Shown: one piece after another, positions 50,118 to 59,428 of the stretch
How the letters are laid out: the number at the start of each line of letters is the position of its first letter
How positions within the stretch are numbered: position 1 is the stretch's first letter
Origin: Rickettsia rhipicephali str. 3-7-female6-CWPP
GTDB taxonomy: Bacteria > Pseudomonadota > Alphaproteobacteria > Rickettsiales > Rickettsiaceae
NCBI RefSeq assembly: GCF_000284075.1
Contig: NC_017042.1
Coordinates: forward strand, 1,116,001 to 1,180,000
Length of the DNA stretch: 64,000 nucleotides
Reading direction: 5' to 3'
Position numbers and translations under genes: made by a program
The notes under the pieces: generated by a model
Database searches by the model: none
The model's input: only the letters and a program-made list of their open reading frames with translations
What the model was told of the DNA's origin: nothing

Positions 50118-50599
50118 ATGGAAAATAACTTCAAAACGACCAAAATGGCCAACAGCATTGCCGCTTACTACCACTGATATTCCACCACAAAAAATAACTA
50201 ACAATAAAAATACACAGCTAAATCTCGATCGCTTCAGACAAGATGAATTTAAGGACGAGTCTGCACAGTGTACATTAGTTTTATTGATAACGCTCTCTAT
50301 TACATTTAATGCATTCATTACATTATTCCTACCGGAATAAAGAGGAACTCATAAAATATAGTACTAATGAGCAATATTTAAAGCTAAAATCATATGATAA
50401 GGATTTATATGAACAATTAAAAAGGTTGCCTCCAAAAGAGCTAGAAGACAAGAGAATTAGTTATAAGAATGAATATATAGAAGTTACTAAAACACATGCT
50501 GTAAGTACAATAATTAATTGTTCAATTTGGATTATAGTTAGCCTTTTTTTATTGTACATTTGGGAGATGTATAAAAATACGCAAAACAATAATAATTAA
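50118..50599 (+). pseudogene. Small membrane protein, frameshifted
   Basis: ATG 50118 reads MENNFKTTKMANSIAAYYH and stops. Another frame has a membrane span CTLVLLITLSITFNAFITLF to 50340, and a third frame from about 50325 continues NKEELIKYSTNEQYLKLKSY, then a second span TIINCSIWIIVSLFLLYIWE and a stop at 50599. Two shifts, so about 155 residues if repaired. Family unknown; two-span membrane protein with a cytoplasmic helical middle. Confidence 0.4.
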
Positions 50600-51171
50600 T
50601 CAAGCTGTAATATCTGTGCAGATTTTATAGAGCTTTCTAGATGAGAGGATAGAAGAACAATACCGCCGCTATTTGCTTTCATGACAATTAGATTATTTAG
50701 TAAATCCCTATTTTCTTTGCTTAAGTTAGTTTCAACTTCATCAAGTAGCCATAAGTCAGATTGGCAAGCAATAAGCCTTGCTATGGCTATGATTTTCTGC
50801 ATTCCGCTAGACAAACTATAGCATTTTTCATCTAATAAGTCGTGTAATTTAAAGTAATGAATAGCAGCATATAGGGTTTCAGCGGAATTATAAATTTCCG
50901 ACCAAAATTTTAGATTCTCAAAAACAGTCATTTCTGATTTTAGACCTAAATTATGACCGATATAAGTGCAGTAAAGTTTAGCGACATTGTTAATATTACA
51001 GTTTCTATAGTAGATATTACCGCTACTCGGTTGCATAATTCCTGCTATCATTCGTAGCAACGAGCTTTTCCCACAACCGTTGGCTCCTTTTATATATGTG
51101 ATAGAAGAAGGAAGAAAAGTAATATTTAGATCAAATAAGTTTTTAAATTGTAATTGATGAAGTGATAGCAT
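50596..51171 (-). CDS. ccmA: Heme exporter ATPase CcmA
   Basis: ABC ATPase of the CcmABCDE cytochrome c maturation system. From the Met of [20 protein letters not shown] the protein has about 191 residues: Walker [20 protein letters not shown], signature [14 protein letters not shown], Walker [14 protein letters not shown], switch His in LLSSHLESS. An upstream extension (to 51207) is coded by a repeat and is unlikely to be used. The stop overlaps the convergent broken gene by 4 bases. ccmB is not adjacent. Confidence 0.88.
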   Translation of the reverse strand: MLSLHQLQFKNLFDLNITFLPSSITYIKGANGCGKSSLLRMIAGIMQPSSGNIYYRNCNINNVAKLYCTYIGHNLGLKSEMTVFENLKFWSEIYNSAETLYAAIHYFKLHDLLDEKCYSLSSGMQKIIAIARLIACQSDLWLLDEVETNLSKENRDLLNNLIVMKANSGGIVLLSSHLESSIKSAQILQLD

Positions 51172-51177
51172 GTACTT

Positions 51178-51266
51178 GTCATACCGTGGCTTGACCACGG
51201 TATCCATAAAAGCAATTCAAAATACTAATAATTTTACTAGATATCGTGGTCAAGCCACGGTATGAC
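51178..51266. repeat. GTCATACCGTGGCTTGACCACGG...CAAGCCACGGTATGAC repeat
   Basis: Long inverted repeat with CCGTGG/CCACGG arms and AT core, directly upstream of ccmA. Confidence 0.85.
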
Positions 51267-51287
51267 ATCTATTGCTTTTTAATAAAT

Positions 51288-51494
51288 TTAATTTTCATGA
51301 TGCTCTTCTGGTGTGGTCCCAGTTAATTCTGTATTATCTTGTTGATTATTATGACCAATTCCAAGTTTCTCACGAGCATCTCTTAAAGCTTCTTTATGAT
51401 CTGATGCATCAGGATTTACCACATGCCTTATATCTATGCCTGTTACCTTATTAGCTTCTTGACCTAGTTTTTTAGTTGCGTTGTCTAAATTCAT
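51288..51494 (-). CDS. Hypothetical small soluble protein (68 residues)
   Basis: MNLDNATKKLGQEANKVTGI, then DIRHVVNPDASDHKEALRDA and an acidic, polar tail ending HHEN. Highly charged, no Cys, no membrane span. I do not recognise a family, but codon use and the complete frame between flanking genes look genuine. 93 bases of spacer separate it from nuoM downstream. Confidence 0.5.
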   Translation of the reverse strand: MNLDNATKKLGQEANKVTGIDIRHVVNPDASDHKEALRDAREKLGIGHNNQQDNTELTGTTPEEHHEN

Positions 51495-51586
51495 GGTTTA
51501 TTTTTTTAGCTTCTTTTGCTATTTTTCATATAAATCTCACTTTTAAGTTCTATAATTAGAGTAGCATTTATATTTTTTGTAAGCAA

Positions 51587-53068
51587 TTAAAATTTTACCA
51601 GCAAATTTTCCACCGATAAGCTAAATACATTTAAAATAGAACTCGGCATTAGACCAAAGTAAATAATTAATAATATTAAAGGAGCTATTGAGATTATTTC
51701 GTATTTATATAAATCTCTGAAATGCATAATTTCTTTATTGGTAATTTCACCGAGCATTACTTCTTTGTATAATTTCAGCATGTAAACCGCCCCGAAGATT
51801 ATGCCGAGAGCTGCTATAAAGGTTGCTACTACATTCACCTTATAAATCCCAAGCAGGCTTAAAAATTCTCCAATAAATCCACTAGTTCCGGGTAACCCGA
51901 CAGAGCCGAGCATTGCAATCATAAAAAATGCGGCAAGCACCGGCATTTTACTTGCTACACCACCATATTTAGCTATTTCTTTTGTATGCAATCTTTCGTA
52001 CAAAGTACCTACTATTAAGAATAGACATGAAGAAATCACGCCGTGGCTAAGCATCTGAAATATTGCTCCGCTAACTCCGGCTTCAGTAAAGCTAAAAATA
52101 CCTATCGTAACATATCCCATATGTGCAATAGATGAATATGCTATCATCTTCTTCATATCTTTTTGAGCAAGAGCAACAAGTGATGCATATATTATAGCAA
52201 TAACGCTAAGGTAAATTACGTAAATTGCAAATTCTTGTGATACACTCGGACATAGAGGTAGTAATACTCTTAAAAAACCGTAACCGCCGAGTTTTAGCAA
52301 AATACCGGCAAGAATAACCGAGCCGCTGGTTGGAGCTTGTACGTGTGCATAGGGTAGCCAAGTATGAAAAGGAATCATAGGGATTTTAACGGCAAAAGCA
52401 ATAAAGATAGCCCACCATAAAATTTGCTGAGCAAATAATGGAATATTATCGGTAAGTTGAAAGATATAAGTTAAATCAAAGCTATGCATTTTGCTATAAA
52501 TATAAATTAATGAAAGTAGGAAAAATACAGAACCAAAGAACGTATATAAGAAGAATTTAAGAGCCGCATATATTCTATTCTCGCCACCCCATACGCCGAT
52601 AATAATATACATCGGCACTAATATTGCTTCAAAAAACAGATAAAACAATAGTAAATTTACCGAGGTAAATGCCCCTATACAAAAAGATTCCATTAATAAA
52701 AAACATACCAAATATTCTTTAATATATTTTTTAACGGTAAATAAGCTTCCAATTATACAAATAAGAGTAAGAAAAGAAGTTAGAACCACAAAAAATATTG
52801 ATATGCCGTCAACGCCTACATGGAATTCAAGCCCGATCTTATCAAGCCAAGCGTAGCGTTCAATAAATTGATAAGCGGGGTTTGAGGAGTCAAACTCTAT
52901 TAAAATATAGATAGTTGAGATGAATGTTAAAACAGAACTAAGCACTGCAACATACATTACATATATCGGTTTATCTGCTTTTTTACTTTGACTAATAAAC
53001 AGCAAAATATATAGCACGCTTATTAGCGGCAGAAAAATACTGATAGATATAATAGGTAATTCTAACAT
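51587..53068 (-). CDS. nuoM: NADH-quinone oxidoreductase subunit M
   Basis: Proton-pumping antiporter-like membrane subunit of complex I. 493 residues, about 14 spans. ESFCIGAFTSVNLLLFYLFF with the key Glu, KIPMIPFHTWLPYAHVQAPT with a Lys, and AYSSIAHMGYVTIGIFSFTE are core motifs. It follows nuoL after a repeat of about 100 bases. nuoN, often next, is not found here: after nuoM come a small hypothetical gene and ccmA. Confidence 0.96.
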   Translation of the reverse strand: MLELPIISISIFLPLISVLYILLFISQSKKADKPIYVMYVAVLSSVLTFISTIYILIEFDSSNPAYQFIERYAWLDKIGLEFHVGVDGISIFFVVLTSFLTLICIIGSLFTVKKYIKEYLVCFLLMESFCIGAFTSVNLLLFYLFFEAILVPMYIIIGVWGGENRIYAALKFFLYTFFGSVFFLLSLIYIYSKMHSFDLTYIFQLTDNIPLFAQQILWWAIFIAFAVKIPMIPFHTWLPYAHVQAPTSGSVILAGILLKLGGYGFLRVLLPLCPSVSQEFAIYVIYLSVIAIIYASLVALAQKDMKKMIAYSSIAHMGYVTIGIFSFTEAGVSGAIFQMLSHGVISSCLFLIVGTLYERLHTKEIAKYGGVASKMPVLAAFFMIAMLGSVGLPGTSGFIGEFLSLLGIYKVNVVATFIAALGIIFGAVYMLKLYKEVMLGEITNKEIMHFRDLYKYEIISIAPLILLIIYFGLMPSSILNVFSLSVENLLVKF

Positions 53069-53093
53069 TCTTTAAGATTTTATAAGTTTTTTC

Positions 53094-53195
53094 CGTCATG
53101 GTGAGGCAAATTATGAAGTAATTGATGAAGCAATCTCAGGAATTTGTTATTATTTCATGAGATTGCCACGCTCTCTACGTTTGCTCGCAATGACG
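53094..53195. repeat. About 100-bp dispersed repeat, fourth copy, between nuoL and nuoM
   Basis: CGTCATGGTGAGGCAAATTA to GCTCGCAATGACGG with GCAATCTCAGG and GAGATTGCCACG arms. It fills nearly the whole nuoL-nuoM spacer and would be transcribed within the operon. Confidence 0.85.
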
Positions 53196-53220
53196 GTTTT
53201 AGTTTTTAACGCAAATAACA

Positions 53221-55194
53221 TCAGTACATTATGTTTTTCCAAACAAAATAACTAATTGTTACAACAATAAATGATACTATATACAAAGCATAATTAAAAA
53301 CATATCCTGTTTGTATTTTGCCGGTAAGAACGCTAAAGCAATTAACAACTCGTGAAAAACCGTTTGGTCCAAAACGATCGATTATTTGCTGATCGCCAAG
53401 ATAACATAAAGAAGCTAAACAGTTAATAGGTTTCACAATTAAGCAATTATATATTTCATCGAAGTAATATTTATTGCGTAATATGTTGGAAATTAATACA
53501 AGGGGTGTTATCCCGCGGTTTGACCGCAGGATCCAGGCGTTTTTAATATTTTTACTGGATTTCCGCTTTTGCGGGAATGACATAACAGTACTTGACTTAT
53601 ATAAGTAAATCCCAGTAACAATCCCCACTATACCGACTGCCATAGGTAGTAGCTTAATATATAAAGGCGGGTGGCTAATTAGTAATTTATAAATATGTAA
53701 ATTAAATAGGCTTGCATGGAAATAACCGTTTGGTTTGTCCATAGCAAGTAAATAATAGCCGATCATACCGCTAAAAAAGCTTCCGGCGACAAGTAATATA
53801 AGTGGATTAGTCATTACTTTAGCCGGTTCGTGAGCATGCTCAAAAACATCTTTTTCTAGCTTAGTTTTGCCATGAAATACCAACATAATAATCTTCATTG
53901 AATAAATAGCGGTAAGTATTGCTGCTGCTATTCCAAAAATAAACATAAACGAGCCACTACTATAAGCCGCTTCTAAAATCGAGTCTTTAGAGTAAAATCC
54001 TGCCAAAGGATAAATCCCTGTTAGTGCAAGTGAGCCGATTAAGAAGTTGCCATAAGTTACCGGCATTTTATTTCTTAAATCACCCATTTTAAAAATATCT
54101 TGCTCGTGAACGGTATGTATTACGTTGCCGGCTGATAAGAATAATAAGGCCTTAAAAAAGGCATGAGTTACTAAGTGAAATATTCCGCTATTATAGGCAG
54201 ATACTCCGCACGCCATGAACATATAACCAAGTTGACTGCAAGTTGAGTAAGCAATAATCTTCTTGATATCGCTGTGCATAATAGCAATGCTTGCAGCAAA
54301 AAGACAAGTAACACCGCCGATAATCGTAATAAATTGTAGAATTAAAGGGCTATATTCAAATAAATACGAGCAGCGTGCTACTAAGAATACTCCTGCCGTT
54401 ACCATAGTTGCTGCATGAATAAGTGCAGATACCGGAGTCGGTCCTTCCATCGCATCAGGAAGCCATACATGTAAACCGACCTGTGCAGATTTACCCATAC
54501 AACCGATGAATAATAATAAACAAATAATGTCTAGAATGGAAAAATGTAAAAATATTTTTGTATTAGATAATAATTCTGCAGATGACAATACATCTTTGTA
54601 ATTTGCCGAGCCACAATAAACAATAATCGTCATTACGCCTAAGATAAAAGCAAAATCGCTGGCTCTATTTATTATAAAAGCTTTAATCGCTGCTTTATTG
54701 GCTGATTCTTTTGAATACCAAAAACCTATTAGTAAATATGAGCAAACGCCGACGCCCTCCCAACCGAAAAATAACTGTAAGAAATTATCGCTAGATACTA
54801 GCATTAACATAAAAAAAGTGAATAAAGAAAGAAAAGACAAGAAGCGTATAATCCCCTTATCTTCGGCCATATAGCCAAGCGAGTAGATATGCACGACGCT
54901 TGACACCCATGTTACGGCTATAAACATTATGCTAGTTAGCTGATCGATATAAATCGACCAATTTACTTTAAAATTTCCAACTTCAATCCATGGTAATAAT
55001 TTAATATGGATTATATTCCCGTCTAAGCCCGCATCGCAAAATATTATCAATGAGAATAAGGCAGATAAAGATAAAAAGCCGGTTGCAATTACTTGCGCTA
55101 ATTTTTTGTCTATTACCCTTACGAATAACCCGTTTATTATGCTAGATGCAAGCGGTAACATAATGATCATTATGGAAATATTTTGATACATCAT
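53221..55194 (-). CDS. nuoL: NADH-quinone oxidoreductase subunit L with repeat-encoded insert
   Basis: 657 residues, about 16 spans and the long lateral helix. Motifs: [20 protein letters not shown] with catalytic Glu, [40 protein letters not shown]. At about residues 535-563 the sequence [20 protein letters not shown] plus [13 protein letters not shown] is coded by a palindromic repeat (53505-53584) that keeps the frame; it sits just before the final helices, between YLYK and the [10 protein letters not shown] loop. The gene overlaps nuoK by one base. Confidence 0.95.
   Translation of the reverse strand: MMYQNISIMIIMLPLASSIINGLFVRVIDKKLAQVIATGFLSLSALFSLIIFCDAGLDGNIIHIKLLPWIEVGNFKVNWSIYIDQLTSIMFIAVTWVSSVVHIYSLGYMAEDKGIIRFLSFLSLFTFFMLMLVSSDNFLQLFFGWEGVGVCSYLLIGFWYSKESANKAAIKAFIINRASDFAFILGVMTIIVYCGSANYKDVLSSAELLSNTKIFLHFSILDIICLLLFIGCMGKSAQVGLHVWLPDAMEGPTPVSALIHAATMVTAGVFLVARCSYLFEYSPLILQFITIIGGVTCLFAASIAIMHSDIKKIIAYSTCSQLGYMFMACGVSAYNSGIFHLVTHAFFKALLFLSAGNVIHTVHEQDIFKMGDLRNKMPVTYGNFLIGSLALTGIYPLAGFYSKDSILEAAYSSGSFMFIFGIAAAILTAIYSMKIIMLVFHGKTKLEKDVFEHAHEPAKVMTNPLILLVAGSFFSGMIGYYLLAMDKPNGYFHASLFNLHIYKLLISHPPLYIKLLPMAVGIVGIVTGIYLYKSSTVMSFPQKRKSSKNIKNAWILRSNRGITPLVLISNILRNKYYFDEIYNCLIVKPINCLASLCYLGDQQIIDRFGPNGFSRVVNCFSVLTGKIQTGYVFNYALYIVSFIVVTISYFVWKNIMY
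53505..53584. repeat. Palindromic repeat inside nuoL
   Basis: TGTTATCCCGCGGTTTGACC to CTTTTGCGGGAATGACATA. Same arms as the intergenic elements (GTCATCCCGCGG, GCGGGAATGAC). Translated in frame without a stop. Confidence 0.85.
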
Positions 55195-55508
55195 TATCCC
55201 CGCATCTGATTAATGTCGGTAATTTCAATTGAGCCTTTATTACGGAAATATATTAGTAATATTGCAAGCCCGATTGAGGTTTCGGCAGCTGCTACGGTTA
55301 AGATTATAATACTAAAAATTTGTCCCGATAATTCTTGCATATATACGGAAAATGCAATAAAATTTATGTTAACTGCAAGCAGCATTAACTCAATAGACAT
55401 TAATATATTGATAATATTTTTGCGATGCATAAATAATCCAAACATTCCGATAGTAAAAACTAAGCTGCTTAAGATTAAATAATGATTAAGCGAAATATAT
55501 TCATTCAT
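55194..55508 (-). CDS. nuoK: NADH-quinone oxidoreductase subunit K
   Basis: 104 residues from [20 protein letters not shown]; three spans, with the two conserved membrane Glu in [20 protein letters not shown] and [20 protein letters not shown]. The Met six codons after the longest possible start matches family length and overlaps nuoJ by 8 bases. Confidence 0.96.
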   Translation of the reverse strand: MNEYISLNHYLILSSLVFTIGMFGLFMHRKNIINILMSIELMLLAVNINFIAFSVYMQELSGQIFSIIILTVAAAETSIGLAILLIYFRNKGSIEITDINQMRG

Positions 55509-56118
55509 ATTTAATATTCTCAACACCTTTATTTAGAATAGGCTTTGTCATTAATACGGTATTTTCTTTATTGTGACGTAGTTGTTTTGATATATCTTGA
55601 CGTTTTACTCCCTCACACTTCTTTAGTGTTAACGTAATACATGCAATCATAGCGACAAATAATATAAGGCCCGCCATTTGAAACGGTAGCATAAATTCTG
55701 TGTAGAGTACGCCTCCTATTGCTTTAGTATTTGAGATATTATTTGTTATGGCAAACGATACATTGGAGTTGAAATTAATATTTTTAGTACCAAGTAAAAT
55801 AATTATTACTAAATCGGCAAACATAATCAAAGCTATTAAAATACTTAAAGCTAGATTTTCTTTTAGCTGCGTTATTGTCTTATTAAAATGCATATCTAGC
55901 ATCATTATCACAAATAAGAATAATACTGCTACAGCTCCAACATAAATCACTATCAGCATCATAGCTAAAAATTCTGCTCCAAGCAAGATCATAAGCCCTG
56001 CACCGTTGATAAATGCAAAAATTAACCATAATACCGAATATACGGAATTTTTGCTTAAGACAACGCATAAGCTACTGATAGTTATTAATGTTGCAAATAA
56101 ATAAAAAAATATAGGCAT
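55501..56118 (-). CDS. nuoJ: NADH-quinone oxidoreductase subunit J
   Basis: 205 residues with five spans: [60 protein letters not shown] and others. The [20 protein letters not shown] segment is the family hallmark (pi-bulge helix). A C-terminal tail of about 40 polar residues ([20 protein letters not shown] onward) is longer than in many bacteria. First gene of nuoJKLM here; the matrix-arm nuo genes are elsewhere. Confidence 0.95.
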   Translation of the reverse strand: MPIFFYLFATLITISSLCVVLSKNSVYSVLWLIFAFINGAGLMILLGAEFLAMMLIVIYVGAVAVLFLFVIMMLDMHFNKTITQLKENLALSILIALIMFADLVIIILLGTKNINFNSNVSFAITNNISNTKAIGGVLYTEFMLPFQMAGLILFVAMIACITLTLKKCEGVKRQDISKQLRHNKENTVLMTKPILNKGVENIKYE

Positions 56119-56150
56119 GGTGTTTATATAGGTTGTGTCTTATCTCTATT

Positions 56151-56474
56151 TTATCCTCGTAAAACTCGTTTTACCACATTAGGTTCTTTCTCAATAATCT
56201 TGAGAAGTAATTTTGCAGCTCCGGTAGGTAATCTTCTGCCTTGTTCCCAGTTTCTTAAAGTTGCAACACTCACTCCAAATGTTGTAGCAAATTGTTGTTG
56301 TGTTAATTTTAACTTATCTCTTGCTTCATGTACGTCTATATTAGATAATTTTATATCATATTTATTTGCTTTTAATTTTTCTTTAGTGTATAAAACAGCC
56401 TCTTGCATTCCAATTAATATACTTTTGTCGGTTTGATTAATATTTTTATTATTCATTTTTGCCTCTTCCGACAT
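56151..56474 (-). CDS. HigA/NadS-like antitoxin (XRE-type HTH)
   Basis: 107 residues. C-terminal HTH: NIDVHEARDKLKLTQQQFAT, TFGVSVATLRNWEQGRRLPT, GAAKLLLKIIEKEPNVVKRV. The N-terminal half (MQEAVLYTKEKL) is the toxin-contact region in this group. It overlaps the toxin gene by 26 bases, in toxin-first order as in higBA. An internal Met (six codons in) is an alternative start. Likely represses its own operon. Confidence 0.85.
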   Translation of the reverse strand: MSEEAKMNNKNINQTDKSILIGMQEAVLYTKEKLKANKYDIKLSNIDVHEARDKLKLTQQQFATTFGVSVATLRNWEQGRRLPTGAAKLLLKIIEKEPNVVKRVLRG

Positions 56475-56814
56475 ATAATTTTACCAATTCTTCAGTTAGT
56501 TTTTTTAATTCATTACAACTATTATGATTAATATTTTCCATCTTGCTTTTTATAAAACCTGTTATTAAAAATACCAGCATATTTTCATTGTAGTAAAAAT
56601 AAATTATTCTTATACTGCCACTTTGATCTTTATTATTACTACTTAAAGCAAATCGTAACTTTCTTATACCTCCAGTGCCTTTTATTATATCACCTTGATC
56701 AGGATTAGCAGCAATGTAATGTATTATTTTAAAGCATTCTTTTTCATTTAAATTATTCTTAGCGAATTTTTGAAACTCTGGAAGCTCAACAACTGAAATC
56801 AGTTTTTTACTCAT
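56449..56814 (-). CDS. RelE/HigB-like toxin of a type II toxin-antitoxin pair
   Basis: From MSKKLISVVELPEFQKFAKN the protein has 121 residues. The RelE-like fold is suggested by FKIIHYIAANPDQGDIIKGT, GGIRKLRFALSSNNKDQSGS and IRIIYFYYNENMLVFLITGF, ending near ELVKLYVGRGKNE. It belongs to the group of predicted mRNA interferases paired with NadS/HigA antitoxins. Both partners read without lesions, unlike every other toxin-antitoxin locus in this window. The frame extends upstream to 56871 but the Met at 56814 fits the family. Confidence 0.8.
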   Translation of the reverse strand: MSKKLISVVELPEFQKFAKNNLNEKECFKIIHYIAANPDQGDIIKGTGGIRKLRFALSSNNKDQSGSIRIIYFYYNENMLVFLITGFIKSKMENINHNSCNELKKLTEELVKLYVGRGKNE

Positions 56815-56867
56815 AATAATTATACGCCATTGGCGTAGGAGAATCAATAAATAATTTTTCTTTAGTA

Positions 56868-56902
56868 TCATGGATACCGTGGCAAGACCACGGTATGACA
56901 GA
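56868..56902. repeat. ACCGTGGCAAGACCACGGTATGAC short repeat
   Basis: Half element with CCGTGG/CCACGG arms, between the PKMT-like gene and the toxin gene. Confidence 0.7.
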
Positions 56903-56913
56903 GTGCAAATTGG

Positions 56914-58578
56914 CTACACCAACAAAGCATTAGAAGAAAATTTCTTGATCATCGGAATAAATAAGCTTTCTAGTTCTTTGCGTATTTCTTCCTTGTTTTC
57001 TACTTTTTGACCTTCTTTACTCAAAGTTAGCTCGCCTTTTTCTACATGACCAAGTACAGCCTCAATGATTGCTTTTTTATCATGTTTACCATCCATATAT
57101 CTAAGTGCAAACTTCTCAAAGAAATTAACGCCGATCGGTTCATGTCTTAAATTTGTAACCCACATAGAAGGTGTATGGGTTGCTTGATGTATCACCATTT
57201 TTGTTGTTTTAGGCTTATCAAGCTCAGGGTTATTTCGATACTTCTGATTTGTAATACTAATATAACCTTGTAGTACTAGCTTCATTGCATTATTTAAAAG
57301 CTCAGCTTTGATTTCGTTTAATTTAGTATTATGTAGCTTTTTATTAGCTTCAGTGGTTATTTTCTCAAAGCTTAACGGATTATTTAGATTTTCGCTGAAA
57401 GTGTATAAAATAGCTTTCATATAAGGCGAACTAGTTGTTAAGTTAGAGTCTTTATTGCCGTTTAAGAAGAATTTTAAATTTTCGGAAGCATTATTAAGAT
57501 CTACTTCTTTGAGTGGTTTTTCAGGCACTATATTAAAGATTATATTAAATTTCGTTATATCATCATTGTTAATATTTCTATTAATTTTCACATCACTATG
57601 ACATAGTAAAGTGGTTCTAAAACGACGATTCGTAATGAAATCCATATATTGTTCGGTTCTAACTATATCGTTTACCGCTTTTAACTGCTCTACTACTTTC
57701 GGTGGCATATTACCGAGATACATAGTCGAAAGATTACAATCGGCTAAATATTGTAAATTGTGCTTTCTTGCTTCATTCATAAATTCATGGAAGTAGAATT
57801 GAGCATTTTCTTCTTCTAGATGATCATGACGTAAATAATGATCGGTTTGTTTAGCAAGTAGCCCTGCTTCGGTTTTTAATGCTTCTGCATAAGGAGTTTT
57901 AGAGTTTTCTAAGCTATCCTTAACAAATTCTAGTAACAACCTAGATTGAGCTATTCTATCCCGTACATTTGCAAATGAGCTAGAATGATACATCATCATA
58001 TCTCTAATAGTACGGACCATGTTCCAGCCAGGGAGGGTATTATAGCTAATATATGCTATTCCGTTTGGACTAAGATTTTTATTACAAACTTCAAAAATTT
58101 TATCTCTAACGGTTTTTGGTACCCAAGAAATTACGCCATGGCAAATTATATAATCAAACTTACCGAAAGAATCGTCAATATCGGTTATCGAACAATGATG
58201 GAACTCTATATTTTTTAATCCTAGTGCTTTAACATTTTTATTTGCTTCGTCAATTTGTACCTTAGACAAATCAACCCCAACAAAATGAGCTTTTGGATAA
58301 AGAACTGCATGTGGTATTAAATTACCGCCTGCTGCACAACCAAGCTCTAATATTTTTGCATTCTCGACTTTAGGAGCATTTACACCGAAAAGAGTTGCAA
58401 GTGTACTTAAGTGATAAGGATTTGTAAAAGCATATGGGTAGCTTTCATACGGTACTTCATCATAAGTGTTATGATCTGAAACCACACCGTTAACAACGGA
58501 TTGTACGGAATGTGTTTTTTTTGCCATCTTATCATGACCGTTAGGGGTAGAAGAAGAGTTAGTAGCTTTTGGAGACAT
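56914..58578 (-). CDS. Protein lysine methyltransferase, PKMT1-like (OmpB methylation)
   Basis: 554 residues. N-terminal Rossmann domain with SAM motif I KILELGCAAGGNLIP and AHFVGVDLSKVQIDEANKNV, HHCSITDIDDSFGKFDYIIC, HGVISWVP; then a methyltransferase regulatory domain (about 220-360) and a C-terminal winged-helix-like part. The length, composition and place next to nuoJKLM fit R. prowazekii RP789 (PKMT1), shown to methylate lysines of the surface protein OmpB. I match it to RP789 from memory. It begins after a repeat and is preceded by an OMP gene on the same strand. Confidence 0.8.
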   Translation of the reverse strand: MSPKATNSSSTPNGHDKMAKKTHSVQSVVNGVVSDHNTYDEVPYESYPYAFTNPYHLSTLATLFGVNAPKVENAKILELGCAAGGNLIPHAVLYPKAHFVGVDLSKVQIDEANKNVKALGLKNIEFHHCSITDIDDSFGKFDYIICHGVISWVPKTVRDKIFEVCNKNLSPNGIAYISYNTLPGWNMVRTIRDMMMYHSSSFANVRDRIAQSRLLLEFVKDSLENSKTPYAEALKTEAGLLAKQTDHYLRHDHLEEENAQFYFHEFMNEARKHNLQYLADCNLSTMYLGNMPPKVVEQLKAVNDIVRTEQYMDFITNRRFRTTLLCHSDVKINRNINNDDITKFNIIFNIVPEKPLKEVDLNNASENLKFFLNGNKDSNLTTSSPYMKAILYTFSENLNNPLSFEKITTEANKKLHNTKLNEIKAELLNNAMKLVLQGYISITNQKYRNNPELDKPKTTKMVIHQATHTPSMWVTNLRHEPIGVNFFEKFALRYMDGKHDKKAIIEAVLGHVEKGELTLSKEGQKVENKEEIRKELESLFIPMIKKFSSNALLV

Positions 58579-58607
58579 ATTTTTTCCTTATATAGTTGAA
58601 TTATTCG

Positions 58608-58640
58608 TGTCATCCCGCGGCTTGACCGCGGGATGACATT
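58608..58640. repeat. GTCATCCCGCGG...CCGCGGGATGAC palindrome
   Basis: Compact perfect-arm palindrome between the OMP gene and the PKMT-like gene, upstream of the latter's start. Confidence 0.85.
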
Positions 58641-58671
58641 GTAGCTTTCATATAAATATTTCACAGAATTA

Positions 58672-59385
58672 TTAAAATGGCAATCTATAAGTAAATCCTA
58701 CGCCAAATTCTCCAACGGCTATAGTTTTTTTGATAGGATTTGCTGGCACGAATTGCCCCGTTTTCATATCAAGCGTATCATAATTAATTCTTACTCTATA
58801 TGCTGTTTGTAATTTTGCAGTTGCATCAATACTTAAATTTGAAGTTACATCTTGTGAAATTCCAAGACCTGCTTGCCAAGCAACACAATTTTTATGAGTT
58901 TTTCTTACTTTAAAATAATCGCTATTTATAACACTCCACCTAGAAGAGGTAGGCTTAACTTTTACTTGTGCTATTCCACCTCCAAGTATTACAAAAGGTG
59001 TGAAAGTTTTTATTTTTTCTAAATCATAAATAAGATTTAGCATATATATATTTGATAATACGGTAGTATTACCTGGGGTTTTAGGAATAGTGAGACCATT
59101 ACTTAAATTTTGCTGAGGTAATACGTAGTGCAGACGATATTTAGGTTGATAAGTTGCTGAGAATTCAATAGCTATCTGTGGATATATTATATAGCCTATT
59201 TTCCCACTATACATACTTGATTTTTTTAAAATTATTTCGGTATTTGAGTGTTTATGTCGGAATTTACTAATGACCAGTTCAACTATTCCGCCTTCTGCTC
59301 CTATATAGACCCCTGTTTCTTTTGCGAAAGCAATGTTATTAAAAATGATGATAGTAATAAAAAATAATTTTAGTAATTTAGTCAT
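58672..59385 (-). CDS. Outer-membrane beta-barrel protein, opacity/OmpW-like
   Basis: 237 residues. Signal peptide MTKLLKLFFITIIIFNNIAF then AKETGVYIGAEGGIVELVIS. Alternating beta-strands (SGKIGYIIYPQIAIEFSATY, LNLIYDLEKIKTFTPFVILG, GGIAQVKV, WQAGLGISQDVTSNLSIDAT) and a terminal aromatic strand IAVGEFGVGFTYRLPF ending in Phe, the outer-membrane signal. An eight-stranded porin-like surface protein is likely; the exact family (Adr-like or other) cannot be set by eye. Confidence 0.75.
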   Translation of the reverse strand: MTKLLKLFFITIIIFNNIAFAKETGVYIGAEGGIVELVISKFRHKHSNTEIILKKSSMYSGKIGYIIYPQIAIEFSATYQPKYRLHYVLPQQNLSNGLTIPKTPGNTTVLSNIYMLNLIYDLEKIKTFTPFVILGGGIAQVKVKPTSSRWSVINSDYFKVRKTHKNCVAWQAGLGISQDVTSNLSIDATAKLQTAYRVRINYDTLDMKTGQFVPANPIKKTIAVGEFGVGFTYRLPF

Positions 59386-59428
59386 TATAATTGCTTAAAA
59401 AATAAAAAAATATTATATACCCCCTTTA

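Noticed and set aside
51172-51207. Upstream extension of ccmA
   Set aside because: The added residues are coded by a palindromic repeat; the Met at 51171 begins the ABC domain in the usual way.
51178-51266. Palindromic repeats considered as a CRISPR array
   Set aside because: Repeats are single, dispersed over the window, with inverted arms rather than regular direct repeats and spacers.
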